DNA of 22,181 nucleotides from JASHVB01 sp035486135 (GTDB lineage Bacteria; Pseudomonadota; Alphaproteobacteria; Acetobacterales; Acetobacteraceae): the NCBI GenBank assembly GCA_035486135.1, contig DATHNI010000403.1:1-22181 (forward strand), given 5' to 3'. The notes under the pieces are model-generated. The model worked only from the letters and a program-made list of their open reading frames with translations. It was not told where the DNA came from and made no database searches. Both the position numbers and the translations under genes were made by a program. Of the stretch, positions 1 to 7,363 are shown piece by piece (position 1 is the stretch's first letter; every line of letters begins with the position of its first letter).

Positions 1-648
1 GCAAGCGAAGCAAGCAAGGTTTTAACACCGAGCACACGGAGAAAAAGCTCAAGCCACAAGTGACGCAGAGAAAAAAACATCGGCAATGCACGATGGATCC
101 GCAGGACAAGCCGGCATTCGATGAATTCTCTCTGTGAAACCGGAGGCTTGAGCTTCTTCTCTGCGGCCTCTGTGTCAAAGCCTTGCTGTGCGATGCTGCA
201 AATCCCCCCGGCGGTGGAAGGACAGCCGATCCGCCCCGATCGACCCCGCCGTTCAAATGCCATCACCCTGACGAAGAGCGCGAACCTCCCCCGGCTGATC
301 GGGAGGCACGCGCTCTCCGTGGCTTCCGTGGTTCTCGTTCTGCCTCCGTGTTAAAAGCTTCCTTTGTCGCCACCCGGCATGACGTCGCCCTGCTTTCCCA
401 GGCACCCCTGCACACGCTCAGACAAGACAGGCCTAGGCGCATGCTCCAGCCGGGCGGCCGCCGCCCGCCGCAGCTTCCCGATCCGCTTCGGCCGCGTCTC
501 GCAGGCTGCGCCGCAATCTCATGTGTCGCCATACGAGACGACTGTGAGACACGATCGGCACCGCCCGGTAGCACGGCCGGCCCAGGGGGTTCCCGGTCCG
601 CGCCGGCTCGATCCGCATCCGCTGTGTCTCACGCCGGATCCGGCGGTC
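1..648. other. Intergenic region, repeat-rich, no supported gene
   Basis: I see no convincing coding region here. Open frames on both strands lack a recognisable family and a good ribosome binding site. The stretch holds two kinds of repeated sequence. One is a set of CACGGAG/CTCTGTG-type arms near 20–55, 145–181 and 320–359. The other is a cluster of GTCTCA/TGAGAC words between 496 and 680. It resembles the decayed, repeat-bearing intergenic DNA common in Acetobacteraceae genomes. The ends of any neighbouring gene to the left lie outside the window. Confidence 0.5.
20..181. repeat. Imperfect inverted repeat, intergenic
   Basis: The arm at 20–55 (TTTTAACACCGAG... ending AAGCTCAAGCC) is the approximate reverse complement of the arm at 145–181 (GGCTTGAGCTTCTTCTC... 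ending GTGTCAAAG). A third related arm lies at 320–359 and ends CTCCGTGTTAAAAGC, so at least three copies of one short element sit within 360 bases. The first arm is preceded by GCAAGCAAGG, and a similar GCTTGCTTGC word flanks the inverted repeat at 8301–8376. The function is unknown. Such elements usually act as folded RNA or transcription ends. Confidence 0.55.
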
Positions 649-711
649 TCACGCCGCAGCAAACGAGACGCTCATGAGACGAGGACCCCCTTGCTCCGGC
701 TGGCCGGCCGC

Positions 712-825
712 ATCGCCATCCGCCAGAAGCCCATGCACCAATTCGCCAGCCTGCCGCCGCTGTGTGATCCGCGCAGGCCGGAGGTCGAAATCATCGCCAT
801 CCGCCAGAAGCCCATGCACCAATTC
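712..825. repeat. 33-base direct repeat, two copies
   Basis: The 33-base word starting ATCGCCATCCGCCAGAAGC and ending CACCAATTC occurs exactly at 712–744 and again at 793–825. The offset is 81 bases, or 27 codons, so both copies are read in the same frame. On the minus strand one frame reads ELVHGLLADGD twice inside a possible ORF from 843 to 649 (MAFRVAEL...). That ORF begins just downstream of the MFS stop, lacks a clear ribosome binding site and matches no family I know, so I do not call it a gene. Only two copies exist, which rules out a CRISPR array. Confidence 0.8.
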
Positions 826-876
826 CGCGACCCGAAAAGCCATCGCCGCGCAGCGCGGCATCGGCCATCCGCTGCG

Positions 877-2406
877 TCAGCCCGGTCCGCCGCCGGCGCT
901 CCGCACCAGCCGGACGGTGCGGGGATGGGCGAACGGCACCAGCATCGCGCTGAACACCAGCGTGGCGACCGCCATCCACAACAGCGCGACCAGCACGCCG
1001 TGCCCGCCGAACCGCACCAGCAGCACCGCCGCGGCGGACGGCCCCGCCGCCTGGCCGACCAACATGGGAAACGCCAGCCGGCCGATCAGGCTGGGGTACC
1101 CGACCGGCCCGAACAGGGCCAACGGCAAGGTGCCGCGCACGATCGAGCGCAACCCGATCCCGCCGCCATACACCACCAGCGCCGCCACCACCGCGTCCTG
1201 GCGCGTGAGCAACAGCCCCAGCCCCAGTGTGACGAACACCGCCGACAGCAACCCCTCCCACACCGGATGCGTGCGTTGCCCGGCCAGCAGGTCGATCAGC
1301 CTCGCGCCGACCTGGCACGGCCCGATGATCGCGCCCAGCGCGACCGCGGTCGCCAGCGGCACCCCCCGTTGTTCGAGCACCGTCAGCAATTGCACCGACA
1401 TCACCGCGGCGATGACGGACGACAGCGTCATGCCCAGCGCCAGCAGCGCAAACACCACATGATGCAGCCGGCCGCGCGGCGGTGGCGTCGCGGCGCCGGT
1501 GGCCGGATCGGGCGGGGGAGGGGCTTGTCCGGCGGCATGGCGAAGCTCGGCCGGCAGCCCGAGGCGGTAGAGCGGCAGCACCACGCACAGGTTCACCACC
1601 GCGTAGGCGAGGCAGGCGCCGCGCCAGCCCAGATGCTCCAGCAGCAGCGCGCTGAGCGGCCAGCACACCGTGCTGGAAAAGCCGCCGATCAGGGTCAGCG
1701 AGGTGATGATGGCCCGCGCTCCCTTGCCGTAGAGCCGGCCGATCGTGGCGAAGGCCGGGTCATACAGCCCCGCGCCCATGGCGACGCCGATCACCAGCCA
1801 CCCGAGGGTGAACACCACCAGGTTCGGCGCTATGGCCAAGGTCAGCAGCCCGGCCGCCAGCAGCGCGGCGCTGCCCATCAGCACCGGGCGGCCGCCGTAT
1901 TGCTCGATCAGGTCGCCGACCTTGGGCGACACCAGGCCGGACACCAGCAGGCCGAGCGACAGCCCGCCGATCACCCAGGACAGTGGCCAGCCGGTGGCAT
2001 CGGCGATCGGCTTCGCCAGCACCGCCGGCAGGTAGTAGGACGAGCCCCAGACCAGCACCTGGCCGATCCCCAGCACGACGATGACGACGCGGCGCGATGG
2101 CGCAGCGGCGCCCCCGGTTCCGATTCCGGACGTCCGAGCAACCGCGGCCCCGGTTCCGGACGTCGGAGCAATCGCGTGTGCCGTTGGCATCCCTGCGCCC
2201 GCGTGTGCGGCCGGCGTCGTAGCGCCCGCGTGTGCCGCCGGCGTCGCGGCGCCCGCGTGGGCCGCCGGCGTCGTAGCGCCTGCGTGGGCGGCCGGCGTCG
2301 TAGCGCCCGCGTGTGCCGCCGGCGTGGCGGCATGTGCGGCTATCGGCGCGGCGGCCTCGCGTTCGGCCCGCGGGGCGGCGGCTGGGCGTGCGGCCTCCTC
2401 AGCCAT
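877..2406 (-). CDS. MFS family transporter with repetitive Ala/His-rich N-terminus
   Basis: This is a 509-residue inner-membrane protein of the major facilitator superfamily. Hydrophobic segments typical of a 12-helix transporter run from about residue 106 (VVIVVLGIGQVLVWGSSYY) to about 500. A loop rich in Pro and Ala sits midway, near GQAPPPPDPATGAA. The substrate cannot be read from the sequence. The first ~105 residues are not part of the MFS fold. They contain five tandem 9-residue units (TPAAHAGAT and variants) at residues 28–72. The start at 2406 overlaps the stop of the upstream acetyltransferase in ATGGCTGA, which suggests translational coupling. An alternative start is the Met at 2190, after the repeats. 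The frame stays open upstream across the acetyltransferase, but that is a shadow and not a fusion. Confidence 0.85.
   Translation of the reverse strand: MAEEAARPAAAPRAEREAAAPIAAHAATPAAHAGATTPAAHAGATTPAAHAGAATPAAHAGATTPAAHAGAGMPTAHAIAPTSGTGAAVARTSGIGTGGAAAPSRRVVIVVLGIGQVLVWGSSYYLPAVLAKPIADATGWPLSWVIGGLSLGLLVSGLVSPKVGDLIEQYGGRPVLMGSAALLAAGLLTLAIAPNLVVFTLGWLVIGVAMGAGLYDPAFATIGRLYGKGARAIITSLTLIGGFSSTVCWPLSALLLEHLGWRGACLAYAVVNLCVVLPLYRLGLPAELRHAAGQAPPPPDPATGAATPPPRGRLHHVVFALLALGMTLSSVIAAVMSVQLLTVLEQRGVPLATAVALGAIIGPCQVGARLIDLLAGQRTHPVWEGLLSAVFVTLGLGLLLTRQDAVVAALVVYGGGIGLRSIVRGTLPLALFGPVGYPSLIGRLAFPMLVGQAAGPSAAAVLLVRFGGHGVLVALLWMAVATLVFSAMLVPFAHPRTVRLVRSAGGGPG
2191..2325 (-). repeat. 27-base tandem repeat, five units, in the MFS N-terminus
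   Basis: Five consecutive 27-base units encode TPAAHAGAT, TPAAHAGAT, TPAAHAGAA, TPAAHAGAT and TPAAHAGAG, and a degenerate sixth unit follows (MPTAHAIAP). The unit length is a multiple of three, so copy number can change without shifting the frame. This is expected to be cytosolic sequence ahead of the first membrane helix. Its role is unknown. Confidence 0.8.
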
Positions 2407-2965
2407 CGCCGCGGCACGGCGGCAGGCCGCTGCCCGCCCCCAGGCTGCGTTGCAGCAGCACGCTGTCCAGCCACACGCCATGCTTGTAGCCCACGTCGCG
2501 CAGCACGCCGACGCGCCGAAATCCGAGCTTCTCGTGCAGCCGGATCGAGGCTTCGTTCGCCGAATCGCCCACCACCGCGACCATCTGCCGCAGTCCGCAT
2601 TGCTCGCAGGCGGCCACCAGCGCGGCGAGCAATCGGCGGCCGATCCCCTGGCCGATCGCATCGGCGCGCAGATACACGGAGTTCTCCACGGTATTGGCGT
2701 AGGCGGCGCGCGGCCGGTAGGCGCCGGCATACGCATAGCCCAGGATCTCCCCAGCCGCCGCGCCTCCTGCTCTTTCCGCAACGAAATAGGGCAGGCCGCT
2801 GTCCACCACGGCGGCACGCCGGCGGCGCATCTCGGCGGCGGTGGGCGGCTCGGTCTCGAACGAGGCGCGGCCGTGCAGCACGTGGTGGGCATAGATCGCC
2901 GTCACCGCATCGATGTCGGCATCGGTCGCCGGACGGATCGTGGTGGGCTCGGGCGGCAGGGTCAT
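2399..2965 (-). CDS. GNAT N-acetyltransferase, phosphinothricin/methionine sulfoximine type
   Basis: The 188-residue protein belongs to the GNAT family of cytosolic acetyl-CoA-dependent acetyltransferases. It has the hallmarks of the phosphinothricin / L-methionine sulfoximine acetyltransferase group (Pat/Bar/MddA-like): an N-terminal IRPATDADIDAVTAIY, the segment GRASFETEPPTAAEM, YAYAGAYRPRAAYANTVENSVYL, the acetyl-CoA loop GQGIGRRLL, and NEASIRLHEKLGFRRVGVL. The length is normal for the family. The start at 2965 was chosen because GGAGGTG lies 5–6 bases upstream. A longer frame to 3016 exists but would cover that site. The stop overlaps the start of the MFS gene, and a LysR gene diverges upstream. 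I infer a role in modifying an amino-acid-like toxin or metabolite. The true substrate may differ from phosphinothricin. Confidence 0.88.
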   Translation of the reverse strand: MTLPPEPTTIRPATDADIDAVTAIYAHHVLHGRASFETEPPTAAEMRRRRAAVVDSGLPYFVAERAGGAAAGEILGYAYAGAYRPRAAYANTVENSVYLRADAIGQGIGRRLLAALVAACEQCGLRQMVAVVGDSANEASIRLHEKLGFRRVGVLRDVGYKHGVWLDSVLLQRSLGAGSGLPPCRGDG

Positions 2966-3058
2966 CGTTGCACCTCCATGACACGGCAAGGCTGGCACCG
3001 TTGCGGCGCGGCCCAAAGACTATTTTTGCAATACGCGGCATCAGCATAAGTTTGGCCT

Positions 3059-3982
3059 ATGCGTGCCCCGACCCTCCGCCAATTGCACAGTTTCGTCGCC
3101 ACGGTGGACACCGGCAGCCTGTCGGCGGCGGCGCGGGCCTTGCGCATCACCCAGCCGGCCGCGAGCCAGCAGGTGAAGGAGCTGGAGCGAGCGCTGGCGG
3201 CCAGGTTGCTGCAACGCGGCGCCGGGCCGGTGCGGCCGACCGCGGTGGGCGAGGCGGTACTGCTCCAGGCGCGCAAGGTGCAGGCGGCGGTGGACGACCT
3301 GCTGGCCGCCGCCGCCGCGTTCCAGGGCGGCGAGGTCGGCCGCGTGCGGCTGGGCACCGGCGCCACCGCCTGCATCCATCTGCTGCCGCCTCTGCTGACC
3401 CGGATGAAGCAGCGCATGCCAGGACTGGAGATCATCATCGCCACGGGCAATACGCCGGAGATACTGGGGCGGGTGCTGGCGGGCGGACTGGACCTCGCGC
3501 TGGTGACGCTGGCCGGCCGGCTGGACCGCGCGCTGGAGGCGCAGCGGCTGACGAAGGAGCCTTTGGTCGCCTACGCCCCGGGCGCGATGTTGCCGGATGC
3601 GGGGGGCGTGCGGCCGGCGCAACTCGCCGCGTTGCCGCTGATTCTGTACGAGAGCGGCGGCGCGACCCGCATGCTGGTGGATGCGTGGTTCCGCCGTGCC
3701 GGGCTCGCGCCGCGGCCGATCATGGAGCTGGGCAGCGTCGAGGCGATCAAGGTGCTGGTCGAGAGCGGCCTCGGCGCGACGATCCTGCCGCGCACCGCAC
3801 TGGCGGCGGCGGATGCGGGAGTGCCCGGGGGAATGGCGGTGCGCCCGCTGCGCCCCGCTGCCGCGCGCACGCTCGCGCTGGTGCTGCGGCGGGACAAGCT
3901 GCGCGATCGCGGCCTGCGTGTGTGCCTGGAGGAACTGGAAACCTCTCCCGCGGGAGCAGGAGAGAGCCTGCCCCGGACTTGA
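3059..3982 (+). CDS. LysR-family transcriptional regulator
   Basis: The 307-residue protein has a normal LysR layout. The N-terminal winged helix-turn-helix covers about residues 3–62 (LRQLHSFVATVDTGSLSAAARAL, ITQPAASQQVKELE), and a periplasmic-binding-protein-like effector domain covers about 90–295. It is divergent from the GNAT–MFS pair across a 93-base gap. LysR regulators commonly control the divergent unit, so it probably regulates that pair; the ligand is unknown. The last ~13 codons (SPAGAGESLPRT and stop) lie inside the left arm of the long palindrome starting at 3942. The native C-terminus has therefore been replaced by repeat-encoded residues. Confidence 0.9.
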   Translation: MRAPTLRQLHSFVATVDTGSLSAAARALRITQPAASQQVKELERALAARLLQRGAGPVRPTAVGEAVLLQARKVQAAVDDLLAAAAAFQGGEVGRVRLGTGATACIHLLPPLLTRMKQRMPGLEIIIATGNTPEILGRVLAGGLDLALVTLAGRLDRALEAQRLTKEPLVAYAPGAMLPDAGGVRPAQLAALPLILYESGGATRMLVDAWFRRAGLAPRPIMELGSVEAIKVLVESGLGATILPRTALAAADAGVPGGMAVRPLRPAAARTLALVLRRDKLRDRGLRVCLEELETSPAGAGESLPRT

Positions 3983-4139
3983 TGCGGGGTCGATGGGGCG
4001 AAGCACCGAGGGTGAGGGTGCCCGGATCGGCACGTCAGCAGGTCGAGCGTGCCGACCCGATCACCCTCACCGCTCCGCGTCTCGACCCCCGGGTCAAGCG
4101 CCCGGGGGCAGGCTCTCTCCCGCTCCCGCGGGAGAGGTT
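3942..4139. repeat. Long near-perfect palindrome (about 198 bases)
   Basis: The left arm (3942–4030) begins CCTCTCCCGCGGGAGCAGGA and the right arm (4051–4139) ends with the reverse complement of nearly the same sequence. The arms share GGCAGGCTCTCTCC, GTGAGGGTG and GATCGGCACG words. The element fills the space between the convergent genes LysR (3982) and cpoB (4150) and overlaps the LysR 3' end. A shorter relative sits at 12237–12383. It could fold into a long hairpin and serve as a two-way transcription end. Confidence 0.85.
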
Positions 4140-4149
4140 GTTGCGCGTC

Positions 4150-5151
4150 TCAGTGGCACCCGGCCCGCTGGGCCGCGGACGCGGCGGAGTCGCGCAGTTC
4201 CGGCCGCTCCTGCGGGAACTCCGCGTGCAGCTTGGCAAGCGTGTCACACGCGGCGCGCTTCTCGTTGATCGAGGTCAGCGCCCAGGCCAGGCCGACCAGG
4301 GCATCCGGCGCGCGGGAACCTTTGCGATTGCGGTTGTAGGTGTCGTCGAACGCGATCGCCGCCTGCGAGTACTGGTGCTCGCCCGCCAGTGCCTGAGCCA
4401 GCAGGTACTGTGCCTCATACGCCCGCGGAGACGTGCGGAAATTGTTCAGCACCTCGTGCGCCGAGGCTTCCGCCGCCGGGTAGTCGTGCCGCGCCAGCGC
4501 TGAGTTGCCATCCTGCAGGGCAAGCTCCGGCGTGCGCCGCACCGGCGGGCCGGGCGGTTGCGCCGGCGGCAATGGGGGTGCCGTCGTGCTTCCCAGGGCG
4601 CCCGGCGGCGGGCTGAGCGCCTGACCCGGCTGCAGTGGGATCGGCCCCCCCGGCCCCGACGTCGGTGGCAACCCGTTGGCGGGGTAGCCCGTTCCGAAGC
4701 TGGGACCGCCCGGCGGCGCGGCCTCGCCCGGTGCGCCGCCCGCTTGCCCGTTCTGTAGCTGGAACCTCAGGTCGTCGATGCGCTTGCCCAGGTCGGCGCC
4801 CTGCTGCTGAACCTCGTTCTCCGCCTGGTCCACCCGGCCGCGCAGCGTGCGCATTTCCTCTTCCAGCGTCTGCACGCGGGCCAGCAACTGCGGCACGACA
4901 TCACTGCCGCCGCTGCTCTGCGAGCCCGAATAGCCCGGCTGGCCGAGATTCGAACGGCCGCCCTGGTTCGACAACTGCTGCTGCAGTGTCTGCACCTGCT
5001 GCTGCAATTCGTAGATCTGGTTGCGCATGGCGAGTTCGTCGCGCGTCAACTGCGCTGCGGCCGGCCATGCCGTCAGCAACACTATGGCCAGGACCAGGGA
5101 CCGGATCGCCAGGGTCCGGATCGCCTCGGTCCCGATCGGCAGCAAACGCAT
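4150..5151 (-). CDS. cpoB: Cell division coordinator CpoB / YbgF, Tol-Pal associated
   Basis: The 333-residue periplasmic protein acts with the Tol-Pal system, which links outer-membrane constriction to septal peptidoglycan synthesis in related bacteria. A signal peptide ends at about residue 33 (LVLAIVLLTAWPAAA|Q). A coiled-coil segment follows (NQIYELQQQVQTLQQQL, then VQTLEEEMRTLRGRVDQAENE). Next is a Pro/Gly-rich linker at about residues 140–205. C-terminal TPR repeats start at about residue 213 (ALQDGNSALARHDYPAAEA, YEAQYLLAQALAGEHQYSQA). The start at 5151 has AGGGAG 6–11 bases upstream. An in-frame ATG at 5166 would make that sequence coding. It lies downstream of pal in the same direction, the usual order. 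Confidence 0.92.
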   Translation of the reverse strand: MRLLPIGTEAIRTLAIRSLVLAIVLLTAWPAAAQLTRDELAMRNQIYELQQQVQTLQQQLSNQGGRSNLGQPGYSGSQSSGGSDVVPQLLARVQTLEEEMRTLRGRVDQAENEVQQQGADLGKRIDDLRFQLQNGQAGGAPGEAAPPGGPSFGTGYPANGLPPTSGPGGPIPLQPGQALSPPPGALGSTTAPPLPPAQPPGPPVRRTPELALQDGNSALARHDYPAAEASAHEVLNNFRTSPRAYEAQYLLAQALAGEHQYSQAAIAFDDTYNRNRKGSRAPDALVGLAWALTSINEKRAACDTLAKLHAEFPQERPELRDSAASAAQRAGCH

Positions 5152-5199
5152 GCGCGTCTCCCTCATGAGCGGCCTGCGGCGCAGGCCTCAGAAATGCCA

Positions 5200-5225
5200 A
5201 ACCGGCGGCCTTGGGGCCGCCGGTT
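5200..5225 (-). terminator. Hairpin between pal and cpoB
   Basis: A perfect 11-base stem (AACCGGCGGCC) with a 4-base loop lies just upstream of the cpoB start and downstream of pal. On the minus strand it is followed by TTGGCATTTC, which is only weakly T-rich. It may therefore be a leaky terminator or an RNA processing/stability site that lowers cpoB expression relative to pal. Confidence 0.4.
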
Positions 5226-5332
5226 CCAGCATGACAGGAAGTCCGGCCGGTCTGGAGTCCGTAGGGCCGTCTGCCCCCAGACTGTGACCAAAGAGACTTG
5301 ACCAAGGCTTGATCCGAAGGCTCGAACCAGAT

Positions 5333-5379
5333 CAGACCGTCGTTTCCGGATTTGTGCCGGAGGCGGACCCGACGGTCTG
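5333..5379. repeat. Inverted repeat in the pal–cpoB gap
   Basis: Ten-base perfect arms, CAGACCGTCG at 5333–5342 and CGACGGTCTG at 5370–5379, enclose a second small stem (TCCGG...CCGGA). A third hairpin, ATCACCTC/GAGGTGAT at 5431–5449, spans the pal stop codon. The 280-base gap between pal and cpoB is thus highly structured. Its function is unknown. Confidence 0.5.
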
Positions 5380-5431
5380 CCCCGGTTGCACCTTCGCCAG
5401 TGTGCTCGCGCCAGTGGGCTCGATCCGCTGA

Positions 5432-5905
5432 TCACCTCACCGAGGTGATAGCGTTCCGGTTCTGCGCCCACGCCTGCTCGTTGTCGCCCTGCGCGGTCGG
5501 GCGGTCCTTGCCGTAGCTGATCGTGGAGATCCGCGAGCCGGCCACACCCTTCGCCTTCAGATAGTCGGAGGCGGCGTTCGCGCGCCGCTGGCCGAGGGCG
5601 AGGTTGTACTCCTCGGTGCCGCGGTCGTCGCAGTTGCCGGCAACCAGCACGTTGACGCTGGCGTATTTCGCCAGCCAGGCGCTCTGCCGATCGAGCGTGG
5701 CGCGCGCATCCGGCTTCAGGTTCGAGCGGTTGAAGTCGTAGAACACCCGGTCGCCGACATTGGCAACGAGGTCTTCCTCGCTGCCGGGAACCGGGCCGGA
5801 CGGCCCGGCCGCACCGGTGCCCGTCTGGGCGGTGTTGGTGGCGGGTTGCGTACACGCCGCCAGCAGGGCGACGGCGGCGAAGGCGCCGAGCATTTTGATG
5901 TTCAT
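5432..5905 (-). CDS. pal: Peptidoglycan-associated lipoprotein Pal
   Basis: The 157-residue outer-membrane lipoprotein anchors the outer membrane to peptidoglycan as part of Tol-Pal. The lipobox LLAAC places the lipidated cysteine at residue 18. A short Gly/Pro/Thr linker follows, then an OmpA-like domain at about residues 48–157. The domain carries the peptidoglycan-binding signature around NCDDRGTEEYNLALGQRRA. The length is normal for alphaproteobacterial Pal. AGGG lies about 14 bases upstream of the ATG, a rather distant ribosome binding site. It precedes cpoB but tolQRAB are not next to it: the gene upstream is divergent trxB. The other Tol genes are either beyond this window or at another locus. 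Confidence 0.95.
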   Translation of the reverse strand: MNIKMLGAFAAVALLAACTQPATNTAQTGTGAAGPSGPVPGSEEDLVANVGDRVFYDFNRSNLKPDARATLDRQSAWLAKYASVNVLVAGNCDDRGTEEYNLALGQRRANAASDYLKAKGVAGSRISTISYGKDRPTAQGDNEQAWAQNRNAITSVR

Positions 5906-5948
5906 TGGGTTTCGGTCCCTGGAAGAGGGTGCAGCGGGGTGGTACGCA

Positions 5949-5967
5949 CGTTACTGCACGCGTAACG
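5949..5967. promoter_or_regulatory. Small inverted repeat in the pal/trxB divergent region
   Basis: CGTTAC at 5949–5954 and GTAACG at 5962–5967 form an inverted repeat with a 7-base spacer, followed by GTAAC. It lies in the 281-base gap between the divergent pal and trxB starts, closer to pal. It could be an operator, but no regulator can be assigned from the sequence alone. Confidence 0.25.
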
Positions 5968-6186
5968 GTAACCCGTTCCGCGAGCGCCTGCGATTAGCTT
6001 GTACGCGTCGCACCGGTCAAGTTCACGAGACCCCACAGTTTCGTATGGCTCACAGGCCACAAATGGCTGTGGCATCCTGGCAACAGATCGGTGGAAACAT
6101 GTGGCATTTGGTCGATCCCGTTAGGGCTTTGCCTGCCCGGGCCAGAGCGCGTTATGGTCGGCCCATGCAGACCTGGACGACTACCC

Positions 6187-7209
6187 ATGACTGAGACGCA
6201 TCACAGCCGCATCCTGATCATCGGCGCTGGACCCGCCGGCTATACCGCGGCGATCTACGCCGCGCGCGCCGGCCTGCAGCCGCTGCTGGTCGCCGGCCTG
6301 GAGCCGGGCGGCCAACTCACCATCACCACTGACGTCGAGAATTACCCGGGCTTCGCAGAGGTGATCCAGGGTCCGTGGCTGATGGAGCAAATGGCGGCGC
6401 AGGCCGAGAATGTCGGCACGCGCATCGTGCCGGACGTCATCGTCGAGGTGGATTTTTCCGCCCGCCCGTTCCGCTGCCGCGGCGACTCCGGCGACACCTA
6501 CATCGCCGATGCGGTCATCCTCGCCACCGGCGCCCAGGCGCGCTGGCTCGGCATCGAATCGGAGGAACGGTTGCAGGGCCGCGGCGTCTCGGCCTGCGCC
6601 ACCTGCGACGGGTTCTTCTATCGCGGCAAGCGCGTGGCGGTTGTTGGCGGCGGCAATACGGCCGTGGAAGAAGCGCTGTACCTGACCCACCATGCCGACC
6701 ACGTCACGCTGATCCATCGCCGCGACGCGCTGCGGGCGGAGAAGATCCTGCAGGCGCGGTTGTTCGTAAATCCGAAGATCGACGTAGTGTGGGACAGCGT
6801 GGTCGATGAGATCCTCGGCGGCGGGTCGCCGGAGACGGTCGAGGGCGTGCGCCTGCGCAATGCCACGCACGGCACGTATTCGGTGCTCCCGGTGGATGGT
6901 GTGTTCATCGCCATCGGGCATACGCCGAACACGGCGATCTTTGCCGGCCAGGTGGCGATGGACGCCGACGGCTACGTGGTGACCACGCCCGGCAGCACGC
7001 GCACCTCGCGACCCGGTGTGTTTGCCGCGGGCGATGTGCAGGACAAGGTGTTTCGCCAGGCGGTGACCGCGGCGGGCACCGGCTGCATGGCGGCGCTGGA
7101 GGCAGAGAAATTCCTGGCCGAGGAAGCGGCGACGCTCGCCGGTGCCGACCTGGCGGGGGCAAAAGGCCGGGAGACGGCCCCGAACCAGGGGTCGCTGGCG
7201 GCGGACTAG
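6187..7209 (+). CDS. trxB: Thioredoxin reductase
   Basis: The 340-residue cytosolic flavoenzyme reduces thioredoxin with NADPH. An FAD-binding GAGPAG is at residues 13–18. The central NADP domain has the redox-active CATC pair (C137, C140, in SACATCDGFF) and GGGNTA at 154–159. The C-terminal FAD motif is VFAAGDVQDK near 279–287. Length and layout match low-molecular-weight bacterial TrxB. The start at 6187 gives the family-typical N-terminus (MTETHHSRILIIGAGPAG); earlier in-frame ATGs at 6091 and 6154 would add unrelated sequence. The last ~30 residues are a variable tail. An imperfect stem at 7279–7303 (CCGCCC/GGGCGG) lies downstream, before the LysR gene, and may attenuate read-through. Confidence 0.96.
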   Translation: MTETHHSRILIIGAGPAGYTAAIYAARAGLQPLLVAGLEPGGQLTITTDVENYPGFAEVIQGPWLMEQMAAQAENVGTRIVPDVIVEVDFSARPFRCRGDSGDTYIADAVILATGAQARWLGIESEERLQGRGVSACATCDGFFYRGKRVAVVGGGNTAVEEALYLTHHADHVTLIHRRDALRAEKILQARLFVNPKIDVVWDSVVDEILGGGSPETVEGVRLRNATHGTYSVLPVDGVFIAIGHTPNTAIFAGQVAMDADGYVVTTPGSTRTSRPGVFAAGDVQDKVFRQAVTAAGTGCMAALEAEKFLAEEAATLAGADLAGAKGRETAPNQGSLAAD

Positions 7210-7363
7210 TTGATGTATTGGGAAATGGCACGAATTTAGCCCACCAGACTCGCGCCAGATCGTTTAACGTGGTCGTTTGTGACCGCCCGGACGGGGCGGC
7301 CACAGGTAAATACATTCGGCGGCGCCGGGACAGACCCCGGCCCGATGGGAGAGGCAAGGGGAG

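Noticed and set aside
712..825. CRISPR array
   Set aside because: Only two repeat copies, no second spacer, and no cas genes in the window.
649..843. Small minus-strand gene containing the duplicated ELVHGLLADGD
   Set aside because: No ribosome binding site and no known family. The repeat alone could create the open frame.
877..2892. Apparent GNAT–MFS fusion of 671 codons
   Set aside because: The part upstream of 2406 is in the wrong frame for the acetyltransferase. The real genes overlap by 8 bases in different frames.
364..4503. Very long plus-strand open frame (1379 codons)
   Set aside because: It runs opposite to the MFS, GNAT and cpoB genes, is Arg/Pro/Ala-rich with no domain, and is an effect of high GC content.
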